A stretch of 64,000 nt of DNA from Chloroflexota bacterium (GCA_029262675.1 JAJCYW010000004.1:62001-126000); one strand, 5' to 3'. Counted from the stretch's first letter, positions 34,397 to 43,360 are shown. A program made the numbers and translations. The notes: generated by a model not told the origin, from the letters alone.

Positions 34397-35557
34397 CTAG
34401 CCGCGCGGCAGTCCCAGGCCGCGCGTGGCGATGATGGTGCGCTGGATCTCCGACGTACCGGCGATGATGGTCGCTGTCGTCGATGAAAGCACCGACTGGA
34501 CGACGCGGCCGCCCAGCAGGCTGCGGTCGTCCTCGTGGGTGAGGTTTGCGGTCTGTCCGGTCAGCCGGCGAGCTGTGACGCCCAGACGCTGGAAGGCCTC
34601 GCTCATGAAGAGCTTGGCCTGCGACGACTCGCGGTCGGGAAGCTTGCCGGCCGCGTGGAGGGCGACGACGCGCAGCGTCAGCAGCCGGCCCACGTGCCAG
34701 TCGATCTCGTGCGGTGCCAGCATGTTCGCCGTACGAGCGTCGCCGTCGCGGCGGCAGAGCTGTCGCAGATCGTCCAGCAGGCGGCGGAACTGGCCGGTGA
34801 AGAGGGCATCGCCGCGCTCGTACTGGAGTAGGCTGGTGGCGTACGTCCAGCCCTTGTTCTCCTCGCCGATCAGGTTCTCCGCCGGTATCTCTACGTCCTC
34901 TAAGAAGACCTCGTTCAGCATGTGTTCGTTCGTCGCGTCGTGTACCGCACGCACGGTGATGCCCGGCGTGTCCACCGGCAGGATGAAGACGCTGAGGCCG
35001 CGGCCGCGCGAGTCGGGCTCGCCGGTGCGCGCCAGCAGGATCATCCACTCCGACACGTGCGCCATGCTGGTCCAGAGCTTTTGTCCGTTCACCACGTAGA
35101 TGTCGCCCCGGCGCTCCGCGCGCGTCTGCAGCGACGTTAGGTCGGAGCCGGCTTCGGCTTCGCTGAAGCCTTGGCACCAGACGCGGGCCTCGTTTGCGAT
35201 GGCAGATAGGTGGACGCTGCGCTGCTCGTCGCTGCCGTAGAGGATCAGGACCGGCCCGACGAGGTCGACCGAGATCGTCGTCAGGCGCGGCACCAGCGCC
35301 ATGCCCATCTCTTCGTACAGCGCGAACTGCTCGAACGCTGAGAGCCCGCGGCCGCCGTATTCCTCCGGCCAGGCCGGCGCCAGCAGCCGCTGCGACGACA
35401 GGTGGCGGTCCAAGTCGCGGGCCAGCTCCATGTGCTCGGGCCGGATGTCCATGGGCAGGAAGCCGCTGCCCTGCCAGTCTGCCGGCAGCGCTTCGGCCAG
35501 CGCCTGCCGGATCTCCGTGCGGATGCGTTCCATCTTCTCGGTGGGCTTGAAATCCAT
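34397..35557 (-). CDS. Acyl-CoA dehydrogenase
   Basis: A 386-residue ACAD, 9 bases after the DUF35 gene. FAD motif SEAEAGSDLT at 132-141; C-terminus EIQRTIIATRGLGLPRG. The MCAD-type catalytic Glu is Ala (IAGTSEI); the likely base is Glu247 in LQYER. It keeps every FAD-binding feature and probably works as a homomer. It opens a second round of dehydrogenation after the side chain is cut, or acts on another intermediate. Electrons would go to EtfAB (52986-54757). Confidence 0.88.
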   Translation of the reverse strand: MDFKPTEKMERIRTEIRQALAEALPADWQGSGFLPMDIRPEHMELARDLDRHLSSQRLLAPAWPEEYGGRGLSAFEQFALYEEMGMALVPRLTTISVDLVGPVLILYGSDEQRSVHLSAIANEARVWCQGFSEAEAGSDLTSLQTRAERRGDIYVVNGQKLWTSMAHVSEWMILLARTGEPDSRGRGLSVFILPVDTPGITVRAVHDATNEHMLNEVFLEDVEIPAENLIGEENKGWTYATSLLQYERGDALFTGQFRRLLDDLRQLCRRDGDARTANMLAPHEIDWHVGRLLTLRVVALHAAGKLPDRESSQAKLFMSEAFQRLGVTARRLTGQTANLTHEDDRSLLGGRVVQSVLSSTTATIIAGTSEIQRTIIATRGLGLPRG

Positions 35558-35566
35558 GATGCCTTC

Positions 35567-35980
35567 CTAGTCCGCGCGGCGAAACACGACGAGCGCTACT
35601 TCGTCGTCCAGCTGCTGAAAGTCGGCCTGCAGCGCCATGCCGAACACATACTCCTCGTACGGGACGTCAACGATATTCGTCGTCAGCCGCGGCCCTTCGT
35701 CGAGCTGCACGACGGCGATCGGCCAGGGCGCGCGCTCGGCGAAGTAGGGGAGCAGCGGCGGGTAGGCTGCGGTCCAGGTGTACAGCGTCGCCCGTCCGCT
35801 CACAGGCTCCCACGCCGAGTTCATCGAGCTGCAGGCGTAGCAGCCGACCTCCGGCGGGAACCGATACGCCTTGCAGTCGTCGCAGCGTTGCATCACCAGC
35901 CGGCGTTCGCGCGCGGCGGCCCAGAATGGTTCTGTCAGCGGCGTGATCTCGGGCAGCGGCCGATCGGCCAGCATCGTCAT
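35567..35980 (-). CDS. DUF35 zinc-ribbon/OB-fold protein, partner of the aldolase-like thiolase
   Basis: A 137-residue protein with a rubredoxin-like zinc ribbon (C33-x2-C36, C47-x2-C50) followed by an acyl-CoA-binding OB-fold. Start ATG 35980 with GAGGTAG; a second ATG two codons later is possible. In sterol-degrading actinobacteria a DUF35 domain binds the thiolase-fold aldolase Ltp2 and is needed for activity; in archaea DUF35 bridges thiolase and HMG-CoA synthase. It lies 5 bases after the aldolase-like gene, so a stable complex is expected. One of four such pairs in the window. Confidence 0.87.
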   Translation of the reverse strand: MTMLADRPLPEITPLTEPFWAAARERRLVMQRCDDCKAYRFPPEVGCYACSSMNSAWEPVSGRATLYTWTAAYPPLLPYFAERAPWPIAVVQLDEGPRLTTNIVDVPYEEYVFGMALQADFQQLDDEVALVVFRRAD

Positions 35981-35985
35981 CGTCG

Positions 35986-37158
35986 CTACCTCCTCAAGAT
36001 CAATGCGCTTGTCGGAACAACGGCGGCCGCGGCGACGAGTGCGACCTCGGCGTTTTCCACTTGGCAGGTGGATGTGCCGCGGAGCTGGCGAACACCTTCC
36101 AGCACGTGGTTGAAGCCGTGTACGTACGCCTCGGAGAGACTACCGCCGTGCGTGTTCACGGGCAACTCGCCGGCCGGCCAATCGATGCGGCCCTCCTCCA
36201 CGAACGGCCCGGCCTCGCCGGGCTTACAGAAGCCGTACGCCTCCAACTGCCAGAGCACCATGGGGCTGAACACGTCGTAGAACTGCGCGACGTCGATGTC
36301 GCCGGGCCCCATCCCTGCGCAGGCATAGACGTCCTTCGCGGCGTAGGCGGGCGGCATGTCGAAGGGGTCGTCCTTGTACATCAGCCCGTTCATCATGTAG
36401 TGGCGCGGACCCATTCCCTGCGACGCGCCGGAGATGAAGACCGGCATCTGCTTGAGGTCGCGGGCGCGCTCCGCGCTGGTGATGATGATCGCGCAGGCCC
36501 CGTCGGTCTCGAGCGAGCAGTCCAGCAGGTGCAGCGGATCGGCGATCATCCGTGAAGCCAGTACGTCCTCGACCGTAATCGGGTCGCGGAAGAAAGCTCG
36601 TGGGTTACGGGCCGCGTGCGCGCGCTGCGTGACCGAGACCTGCGCGAACTGCTCGGACGTGACGCCGAACTCGTGCATGTAGCGCCGCGCCACGAGGGCG
36701 AGTTGCTGCACGGGCCCGACGAGTCCGTACGGCGACTCGAACGCCATGTTCGAGCCAACGCGCGCGCCGGTTTTCGACCACGGCCGCGTGCCGGAGCCGC
36801 GGTTGCGCGCCCGGAACGCCACGGCGACGGACGCCATGCCCGTCGCGATCGCCATCACTGCGTGGACAATTGGCCCGCAGGCCGCTCCGCCGCCGTAGTC
36901 CGTGCCGCCCCAGGCGCGGAGGTTGGGCAACCCCAGATTGCGCGCGACGGCCAGCTCGCTGATCGAGGCCTCGCCGGGCGTTTCGACCTTGAAGATGGCG
37001 TCGACGTCGGTTGCCGCGAGACCGGCGTCGGCCAGCGCTTCGTGGATCACCTCAAGTGACGTTTCCTGCTCCGTGCGGCCGATGTCGCGGACGTACTCCG
37101 TCGTTCCGATGCCGGCGATGGCCGTCTTGTCTCGGATCAGCGCATTGCCGTCGCTCAC
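35986..37158 (-). CDS. Thiolase-fold protein, probable retro-aldolase (Ltp2-like)
   Basis: A 390-residue thiolase-superfamily protein. GTG 37158 overlaps the CoA-transferase stop (GTGA), so the longer frame to 37281 is rejected. By counting from the conserved Gly (TGMAS), the nucleophilic Cys position is Gly90; a Cys lies four residues later. The C-terminal GHP His motif is absent. Instead, Tyr294 (AQFYD) and Tyr345 (SEAYVHG) stand near the positions I recall for the catalytic tyrosines of the steroid side-chain aldolase Ltp2. Ordinary thiolysis is therefore unlikely; cleavage of a tertiary beta-hydroxyacyl-CoA is the best guess. Confidence 0.82.
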   Translation of the reverse strand: MSDGNALIRDKTAIAGIGTTEYVRDIGRTEQETSLEVIHEALADAGLAATDVDAIFKVETPGEASISELAVARNLGLPNLRAWGGTDYGGGAACGPIVHAVMAIATGMASVAVAFRARNRGSGTRPWSKTGARVGSNMAFESPYGLVGPVQQLALVARRYMHEFGVTSEQFAQVSVTQRAHAARNPRAFFRDPITVEDVLASRMIADPLHLLDCSLETDGACAIIITSAERARDLKQMPVFISGASQGMGPRHYMMNGLMYKDDPFDMPPAYAAKDVYACAGMGPGDIDVAQFYDVFSPMVLWQLEAYGFCKPGEAGPFVEEGRIDWPAGELPVNTHGGSLSEAYVHGFNHVLEGVRQLRGTSTCQVENAEVALVAAAAVVPTSALILRR

Positions 37159-39743
37159 GCCGTCACCTCCGTACCCTTCCAGACCTCGACGACGCCGTCG
37201 CCGGCCAGTGTTGCGATTTCTTCGACGCCGTAGCCAAGCTCCGTCAGGATGGCGCGGGTGCGGCCGCCCAGCGGCTCCCACGGCCCGAAGGTCTGGCCGT
37301 CCTCGGAGAACTTCTGCAGCGCGCCGTGTCGCCAGTACGTACCGTACGTCTCGCTCTCCACCTGCACCATGTGGCCCAGTTCACGCATCGTCTCGTCCTC
37401 CAGGCAGAACTGGCCCGGGGCGCGCAACTCGACGGCGGCAATCGGCACGTCTTGTTCTGCCAGCAGGCGTTCCCAGTCCGCGGCGCTGTGGCCGCGCAAT
37501 ATTTCCTGAATCGACGCTGCCAGCGCTGTCGCGCCCTCGCCGCCGACCCAGGCCTCGTCCCAGCGCGAGGCGAGCTCGGGCCGTTCGACCGCGTCGCAGA
37601 AGGCTGACCACTCGGCGCGGCGCAGGCAGGCCAGGAAGACCCATCCCTCCGCTGCCTGGTAGAGACGGTAGAGCGGCCCGACGCCGGTCACGTCAGCGTC
37701 AACGCGCGGCGGCTCTGGGCGGCCGTCGTAGGTGATGGTCTCGTCGGAGTTGGCGTACATGTTGGAGCAGAGCATCGTCGTCATCAACTCCTGGCCGCCG
37801 CTGTCTGCAGCGCCTTCGCCGCTCCCGTCGCCGTCGCGGGCGTAGAGCGCCAACAGCAGTGCTGTCGCCGACCCGAGGGCGGCGATCGGGTCGGCGTTCC
37901 ACTCAGCGGCCTTCAGGAGCCGCCATGCTTCGTCTTTCAGTTCGTCCAGCGGCAGGTTCTGGCTGTCGGGACGCGGATGCCCGGCGCCGGTCTGGCGCAT
38001 CTGGCTGCCGCCGTTGGCGGCGGCGATAGCGTAGAACGCCGGCTTGCGACGGTCGGGGCCGCTGTCGCCGTAGGACGCGGCGTTGAGGTAGATGGCTTGC
38101 GGGTTGAGCGTGTGGCAGGTCTCGTAGTCGATGCCCAGCCGCTCGGGCACGCCGGGGCGGAAGTTGTGGACGATCATGTCCGCCTGCCGGATCAGCTTCT
38201 GCGCGATCTCGCGTCCCTGCGGCTGCTTGAGGTCGAGCGCGATGCTCTCCTTGCCCTGCGTCATCGGGAACGAGAGCAGGCCATCGGTCGAATAGCGGCT
38301 GAAGTCGCCGCCCGTCACCTCCACGCGGATCACGCGCGCGCCGAGGTTCGCCAGCACGCCTGTCGAGTAGGGCGCGGCGATCCAGGCCGAGAAGTCGACG
38401 ACGGTGACACCGGCCAGCGGGCCTTCGCCGTTCGTGTTTGCGGCAGATGGTGGCGGCTGCGGGGCAACGGCAACTGCGGCTTCCGCCAGCACCTCTTCTG
38501 TGTGTTCGCCGAGGTTGGGCGCGCGCCGGCCGGTCTGCGATTGGCTCTCGGAGAAGCGCACGAGCGGGCCGATTTGCTGCGTCTCCCTGCCGCCGGTCCC
38601 CGGCACGTCGACGGCGTGGCCGTTGTGTTCGACTTGGCGGTGGTCGAGCGACTCCAGCGGCCAACGGATGCGCTCGACGGCGACGTCTTGGTGCTCGTCG
38701 AAGACAGCCATCCATTCGTCGTAGGTCTTGCTGCGGACGCGCTCCAGGACGATCTCCCACAGCGTCTCGGAGTCGGCCTCGTCGGCGACGGCCGGCAACT
38801 TCGCGAAACGCTCGTCGCCGTAGACGTCCAGCAGGTCGAGCGCCTGCATCTGTGCGAAGCAGAGGTGATCGATGGTGTTGGCGAATTGGAGCCAGACGCC
38901 GTCCTTCGTCACGGCCGTCAGGTAGTTGGGGCGCGGCACGCGGAAGTCCGGCCGGTGCACCTGCTTTGGGTCGTAGGCCTTGGACTGGGCGTCCTTAACG
39001 TCAGTGTCGTCGCTGCCCAGCATCTGCCGCTTTCCCATTAGCGAGTGGAGGTACATGGTCGCCGTCTGCTCTTCGGCCTCCGGCTCTGGCTCCCGCATCT
39101 GCCTGCCGATCCACATGATCAGGTCGTACGGGATCAGCGCGGCCAGCAGCGACACGTCGACCTTCTGGCCCGCGCCCGTCTGCCTGCGACGGTGGAGCGC
39201 CGCCAGCACGCCCTGCGCCGTCAGCATCGCCGCCGAGTACGACGCACACGGTACGGCCGGGTAGCCCGGCCCCGCGCGGTCGGCGATGCGTTCGAACATC
39301 ATCATCCGTCCGAACTTCGCGCAGACCAGCGCTTCGTAGCCTTTTAGGTGGCTGCGCTCGCCCTCCGCGCCGTATCCGCTGATGGCCGCGTAGACGGCGC
39401 GCGGATTGACCTCGTGAACCTTGTCGTAGCCGATGCCGAGCCGTTCCGCGACGCCCGGCCGGTACGACGTGACGATGACATCGGCCGTGCGCACCAGCTT
39501 CAGCGCGCGCTCCCGGCCGCCGTCCGATTTCAGATCGAGCGTGACGCTGCGCTTGCCGCGATTCCACGTTTGGAACGCTGGCAGATCGCGCGCGGGGTCG
39601 CCGTCCGGCGATTCCACCTTGACGACATCAGCGCCGTTGTCCGCCAGCAGCATCGTCGCCAGCGGCCCCGCCATCCACGTACTGAAGTCAACGATGCGCA
39701 GACCCTCGCAGGCACCAGTCCTGACTCGCCGGGAGCCGGTCAC
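37155..39743 (-). CDS. Two-domain fused CaiB/BaiF CoA-transferase (one inactive, one active half)
   Basis: 862 residues, twice the family length. Domain 1 (1-422) has GLRIVDFSTWMAGP, NRGKRS and GEHTEEVL; an Ala-Pro linker (about 423-441) leads to domain 2 (442-862), which again opens GVTVVDFSAWIAAPYS. At the catalytic Asp position domain 1 has Ser168 (PCASYS) while domain 2 has Asp618 (WNADPIAAL). Class III CoA-transferases are interlocked dimers, so the fusion may be an internal heterodimer with one working site. It overlaps both neighbours by 4 bases. Its place in the operon suggests it makes the CoA ester that enters the pathway. Confidence 0.87.
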   Translation of the reverse strand: MTGSRRVRTGACEGLRIVDFSTWMAGPLATMLLADNGADVVKVESPDGDPARDLPAFQTWNRGKRSVTLDLKSDGGRERALKLVRTADVIVTSYRPGVAERLGIGYDKVHEVNPRAVYAAISGYGAEGERSHLKGYEALVCAKFGRMMMFERIADRAGPGYPAVPCASYSAAMLTAQGVLAALHRRRQTGAGQKVDVSLLAALIPYDLIMWIGRQMREPEPEAEEQTATMYLHSLMGKRQMLGSDDTDVKDAQSKAYDPKQVHRPDFRVPRPNYLTAVTKDGVWLQFANTIDHLCFAQMQALDLLDVYGDERFAKLPAVADEADSETLWEIVLERVRSKTYDEWMAVFDEHQDVAVERIRWPLESLDHRQVEHNGHAVDVPGTGGRETQQIGPLVRFSESQSQTGRRAPNLGEHTEEVLAEAAVAVAPQPPPSAANTNGEGPLAGVTVVDFSAWIAAPYSTGVLANLGARVIRVEVTGGDFSRYSTDGLLSFPMTQGKESIALDLKQPQGREIAQKLIRQADMIVHNFRPGVPERLGIDYETCHTLNPQAIYLNAASYGDSGPDRRKPAFYAIAAANGGSQMRQTGAGHPRPDSQNLPLDELKDEAWRLLKAAEWNADPIAALGSATALLLALYARDGDGSGEGAADSGGQELMTTMLCSNMYANSDETITYDGRPEPPRVDADVTGVGPLYRLYQAAEGWVFLACLRRAEWSAFCDAVERPELASRWDEAWVGGEGATALAASIQEILRGHSAADWERLLAEQDVPIAAVELRAPGQFCLEDETMRELGHMVQVESETYGTYWRHGALQKFSEDGQTFGPWEPLGGRTRAILTELGYGVEEIATLAGDGVVEVWKGTEVTA

Positions 39744-40825
39744 GGCGCGCCGGTGCGGCTGGGCAGCGCCAGCGTAGCAGTACTGGGCGTGACGGGGCCG
39801 TCCGCCGTCTGGATCACGATCTCGAGGTCAACGAGGTGTTCGCCGTCCTGGATGTAGGTGCGCGTGACGCTGCCCGTCATCTCCATCACGTCGCCGGCGC
39901 AGACGCTGCCCCGCATCGCGAACTTGATGCGTTTCACAGTGCTGCGCGGGCCGCCCCAGTCTGTCATGAAGCGAGAGATCATGCCCATGTTGAACGGTGT
40001 GTTGACGAAGACGTCCTTGGCCTGCGAGCGCTGCTGCGCGTAGTCACGATTCGAGTGCTGGGGAGAGAAGTCGCGCGTGGCCGACGCCAGGTAGACGCAG
40101 CGCGTCACCGTTATTGGCATGACGAGCGGCGGCAACTCCTCGCCTTCTTTCACGTCCTCCCAGTACTTCTCCACCGGCGGCGCGGGCGCGTAGCCGGTCT
40201 CCGAACCCTGGATCACGTCTTCCACCGCCGGGCTCCAGCCGCCTGCTGCGACCGCACCGGACGCGCCCGCGCCCTCCTCGCGGCCGTAGCCGAAGCCGAT
40301 CATCGTCTCGCGGACGGCCAGGTCGCCATGCTGGTTGCGGTAGTAGCGTTCCATCGTCCAGAAGTGCCCTTCGCCAAGCCTGGTCTTCTTCCACGGCGAG
40401 ATGGAGACGAGTCGCTGGCTGACGCTGACGGTGTCGCCGACGTGCAGCGCGGCGTGCTGCTCGATCTCAACGTCGGTGATGATGCCGACGGGGAGGTTCA
40501 GCAACTCCTTGATCTGGTAGTGGATGTGGGGCGCGGGCTCGCGGCCGTCCGGCGGCCACGGCCAGCGGTAGGGCATGCTGAACGTCGTCATCACTGAACC
40601 CGGCGGCGCGACGACGCTGGGGTGGCCCTGCGAGGTGGCGTACGCTGCGTCCAAGTAGAGGGGGTTGCCGTCTTCGGTCGTCTCGCACCAGTGGCGGATC
40701 AGGTGTTCGTTCACCGCCAGGGGCGCTTGTTCCGGCGTCGACTCTTCGGTCAGCGCCAGCAGCCCGGCTTTGGCGTCGTCACTGAGGTCTTCGGGGATGT
40801 AGCCTAGCGCCGGTTCCGTGGCCAT
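39740..40825 (-). CDS. Double-hotdog dehydratase/hydratase (FAS1-like N-domain plus MaoC-like C-domain)
   Basis: A 361-residue protein with two hotdog domains. The N-terminal half has E-D52-G-N-P-L-Y57, the hydratase signature with His changed to Tyr; the C-terminal half has R-D252-F-S-P-Q-H257, keeping Asp and His. One half is therefore structural and one catalytic, as in other two-domain MaoC hydratases. It would add water to the enoyl-CoA made by the ACADs, giving the beta-hydroxy ester needed for aldol cleavage. Start ATG 40825 lies 3 bases from the ACAD stop; its own stop overlaps the CoA-transferase start. Confidence 0.83.
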   Translation of the reverse strand: MATEPALGYIPEDLSDDAKAGLLALTEESTPEQAPLAVNEHLIRHWCETTEDGNPLYLDAAYATSQGHPSVVAPPGSVMTTFSMPYRWPWPPDGREPAPHIHYQIKELLNLPVGIITDVEIEQHAALHVGDTVSVSQRLVSISPWKKTRLGEGHFWTMERYYRNQHGDLAVRETMIGFGYGREEGAGASGAVAAGGWSPAVEDVIQGSETGYAPAPPVEKYWEDVKEGEELPPLVMPITVTRCVYLASATRDFSPQHSNRDYAQQRSQAKDVFVNTPFNMGMISRFMTDWGGPRSTVKRIKFAMRGSVCAGDVMEMTGSVTRTYIQDGEHLVDLEIVIQTADGPVTPSTATLALPSRTGAP

Positions 40826-40828
40826 GGC

Positions 40829-41974
40829 CTACGCCTCTACCGGCCCAAGCAGCTCGTCGGCGATGACGTCCTCCCAGTAGCCGGTGCTGCCCATCGACAG
40901 TTGGAGCTGCTTGCCGCGCCGCAGGAACAGCGAGGTGTCCATGCTCTCGTCGTAGCCGATGCCGCCATGGATCTGCGTGCCTATGTCGGTCGCCTTGCGG
41001 AACGTATCGCCGGCGAACGACTTTGTCTTCGCCACGATCTCGCGCGAGGGCAGGCCTTCGTCCAGCGTCCATGCCGCGTAGAAAACGGTAGTATCCGCGG
41101 CCAGGATCTCGGTGATCGATTGCGCCAGGTAGTGCTGGATCGCCTGGAAGCTGCCGATCGGGCGGTTGAACTGCACGCGCTCCTTCGCGAAGTCGGTCGC
41201 CATTTCGTGGATCCGCTCCGCCGCGCCGACCATGTAGGCGCAGAGCGCCACGACGCCGCGTTCGATGACGCCCTCTAGCGCGCTCCAGGCCTCGCCCGGC
41301 GTGCCGATCACGTCGTCCGCCTCCACCCGCACGCCGTCGAGCACCATCTGGAACTGGCGGTCGCGGGACACTGTGCTTAGCGGTTCGAGACGAACGTTGA
41401 CGTCGTTCGGGTTGACCAGGAACAGCGCCAGACCTTCGCTCGCCGGCGGCGCTCCCGCGGTTCGCGCCACGACGAGCACGCGGTCGGCGGCCGACGCGAA
41501 CTCGACAAACATCTTCGTGCCGTTGAGCACGTAGGCGTCGCCGTTCGCCGTCGCCGTCGCGTTGACGCTCCTCGCGTCGAAGTAGGTGTTCTCTTCCTGT
41601 AAGGCGAACGCGACGACCGTCTTGCCGGAGATGATGTCCGGCAGCAGGCGCTGCTTCTGTTCGCCCGTACCTGCGGCCGCGACCGCGCCGCCGGCCAGGA
41701 TGGCCGAAGGGATGTACGGGCTGGGGCAGAGCACGCGGCCCAGCTCCTTTGCCAACACGGCGAGTTCCACGTTGCCCATGCCGGCGCCGCCGGCGTCTGC
41801 GTCGTGGACCAGGCCCAGCCAGCCCAGGTCGGCCATCTTCTGCCACAGCTCCTGGGAGAAGCCGCTCTCGCTCGTCTCCATCGCGCGGGCCACGCTCGTC
41901 GGGCACTCGGTGGCGAGGAACGATCGCGCGGTTGTCTGCAGGGCGCGCTGCTCTTCAGTGAACTCCATATCCAT
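40829..41974 (-). CDS. Acyl-CoA dehydrogenase-like subunit lacking the FAD motif
   Basis: A 381-residue ACAD-fold protein (ATG 41974; a second ATG two codons on is possible). Where other ACADs have TEPEAGSDL it reads LQEENTYFDA (about 126-135), and the C-terminus lacks EIQR and RGLGLP. Glu238 in VIERG remains. Such degenerate copies beside an intact ACAD occur in the sterol-degrading alpha2beta2 dehydrogenases (ChsE-type), where each FAD site needs both chains. The intact gene lies 23 bases upstream. I infer a heterotetramer; the fold is certain. Confidence 0.85.
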   Translation of the reverse strand: MDMEFTEEQRALQTTARSFLATECPTSVARAMETSESGFSQELWQKMADLGWLGLVHDADAGGAGMGNVELAVLAKELGRVLCPSPYIPSAILAGGAVAAAGTGEQKQRLLPDIISGKTVVAFALQEENTYFDARSVNATATANGDAYVLNGTKMFVEFASAADRVLVVARTAGAPPASEGLALFLVNPNDVNVRLEPLSTVSRDRQFQMVLDGVRVEADDVIGTPGEAWSALEGVIERGVVALCAYMVGAAERIHEMATDFAKERVQFNRPIGSFQAIQHYLAQSITEILAADTTVFYAAWTLDEGLPSREIVAKTKSFAGDTFRKATDIGTQIHGGIGYDESMDTSLFLRRGKQLQLSMGSTGYWEDVIADELLGPVEA

Positions 41975-41997
41975 AGCCGTAGGCTCCTGTCAGGCTG

Positions 41998-43170
41998 CTA
42001 TGACGCGGGCAGGCCGAGGTAGCGCCGCGCGATGATGTTCTTCGAGAGGTCGACGCCCGCCGCGGCGACACGCTGGTGGCCGGCCCAGAGGTAATCGTCC
42101 ACCATGTCGCCGTCCATAGGCGCGTGGCCGCCGTTGTGCCAGAGGTAGCCGTACGGGCCCATGATGTCCAGCGCCTCGTCGGTCAGCACCGTCTCGACGA
42201 TGCCGCCCCACATCTTGTTCATGGCAGCCTCGTTGACGGGCACGTAGTCCGGCCGCACGGCCTCGCAGACGCAGCGCAGGTCGATCATGCGGCCGGCCTC
42301 GACGAGGACGGCGAGATGCGCGATCTTGCGTCGCACCACCGGGTCGTCCTTCATCGGCTTGCCGTTCATCTCGGTGGTCTTAACCCACTCGATCAGACGC
42401 TTGAATTTCCGGATAGTAGGCGCGAACGAAGTCATCGCGAATCGCTCGTAGGTGAGCGCCTCCGTGATGTATCGCCAGCCCTGGTTCAGCTCCCCGACAA
42501 GGCGTTCTTTAGGAACGCGGACGTTGTCGAAGAAGACATCGTTCGTCTGCTCGCCGATTATGGTGTTCATCGGCGAGAGCGTCATGCCCTCCGTCGGGAC
42601 GTCGATGATTACTAGGCTGATGCCCTGGTGCTTGGCCGCGTCCGGGTCGGTGCGGACGCCGGTCCACATGTAGTCGGCGAAGTGGGCAGAGGTGATGAAG
42701 CGCTTCGTGCCGTTGAGCACGTACTCGTCGCCGTCCAGCTCGGCCCGCATCTGCATGTTCGCCAGGTCGGAGCCCGCTTCCGGCTCCGTGTAGGCCAGAG
42801 CCCATTGGATCTCGTTCCTGAGGATGCGGGGGATGAACTCCTGCTTCAGTTGGTCGCTGCCGTGATGGAGCAGCGTGTTGACGACCACTCCTAAGTTCTT
42901 GCCGACAATTGGCGCCTGCGCTTTGTGCAGCTCGTCGTTGAGAATGTACTGCGCCAGAGGCATCGATTTGCCTGAACCGCCGTACTCCTCCGGAAAGCCC
43001 ATCGCCAGCCACCCGCGCTTTGACATCTTCGTGACGAACTCTTGCCGGACCGGTGTATCGAGGAGGCCGCCGAGCCACTTGGAGCGGATCTCGTCCGTCA
43101 TCTCCTCAGCGATGAACTCCTGGACGTCCTTCCTGAACGCCTCCTCCTCTTCGCTGAATCTGAAGTCCAT
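41998..43170 (-). CDS. Acyl-CoA dehydrogenase (intact partner of the FAD-motif-less copy)
   Basis: A 390-residue ACAD. The frame is open to 43227, but ATG 43170 has a GAGGAGG site and gives the normal start DFRFSEEEEAF. FAD motif TEPEAGSDLA at 128-137; likely catalytic Glu242 in LTYER; C-terminus NIIARRYLGLPAS, with Ala at the MCAD Glu position. It is the first gene of the tight operon running to 33635, and it probably forms a complex with the next gene. A branched or cyclic acyl chain is likely, given the base position. Confidence 0.87.
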   Translation of the reverse strand: MDFRFSEEEEAFRKDVQEFIAEEMTDEIRSKWLGGLLDTPVRQEFVTKMSKRGWLAMGFPEEYGGSGKSMPLAQYILNDELHKAQAPIVGKNLGVVVNTLLHHGSDQLKQEFIPRILRNEIQWALAYTEPEAGSDLANMQMRAELDGDEYVLNGTKRFITSAHFADYMWTGVRTDPDAAKHQGISLVIIDVPTEGMTLSPMNTIIGEQTNDVFFDNVRVPKERLVGELNQGWRYITEALTYERFAMTSFAPTIRKFKRLIEWVKTTEMNGKPMKDDPVVRRKIAHLAVLVEAGRMIDLRCVCEAVRPDYVPVNEAAMNKMWGGIVETVLTDEALDIMGPYGYLWHNGGHAPMDGDMVDDYLWAGHQRVAAAGVDLSKNIIARRYLGLPAS

Positions 43171-43360
43171 GACGTACTCCTCCTCGGATGACGTGCCGGT
43201 CGAGCGCTCGCACGTGGCCCAGGGCATGACTCGCGCGCACTCTCACACGCGCGCTCTGATGCACGCCGGTGTGATGGCTAACGCGGGCATAGAAGGCCGG
43301 TGCCGAGCCTTGTGAATAATAGCACGCCACGAGGCCGTGGCGTAGCCAGCTGCGTGCGAT

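Noticed and set aside
35986..37158. Ordinary acetyl-CoA acetyltransferase
   Set aside because: The nucleophile position is Gly90 and the GHP motif is missing; Cys94 is four residues off by spacing.
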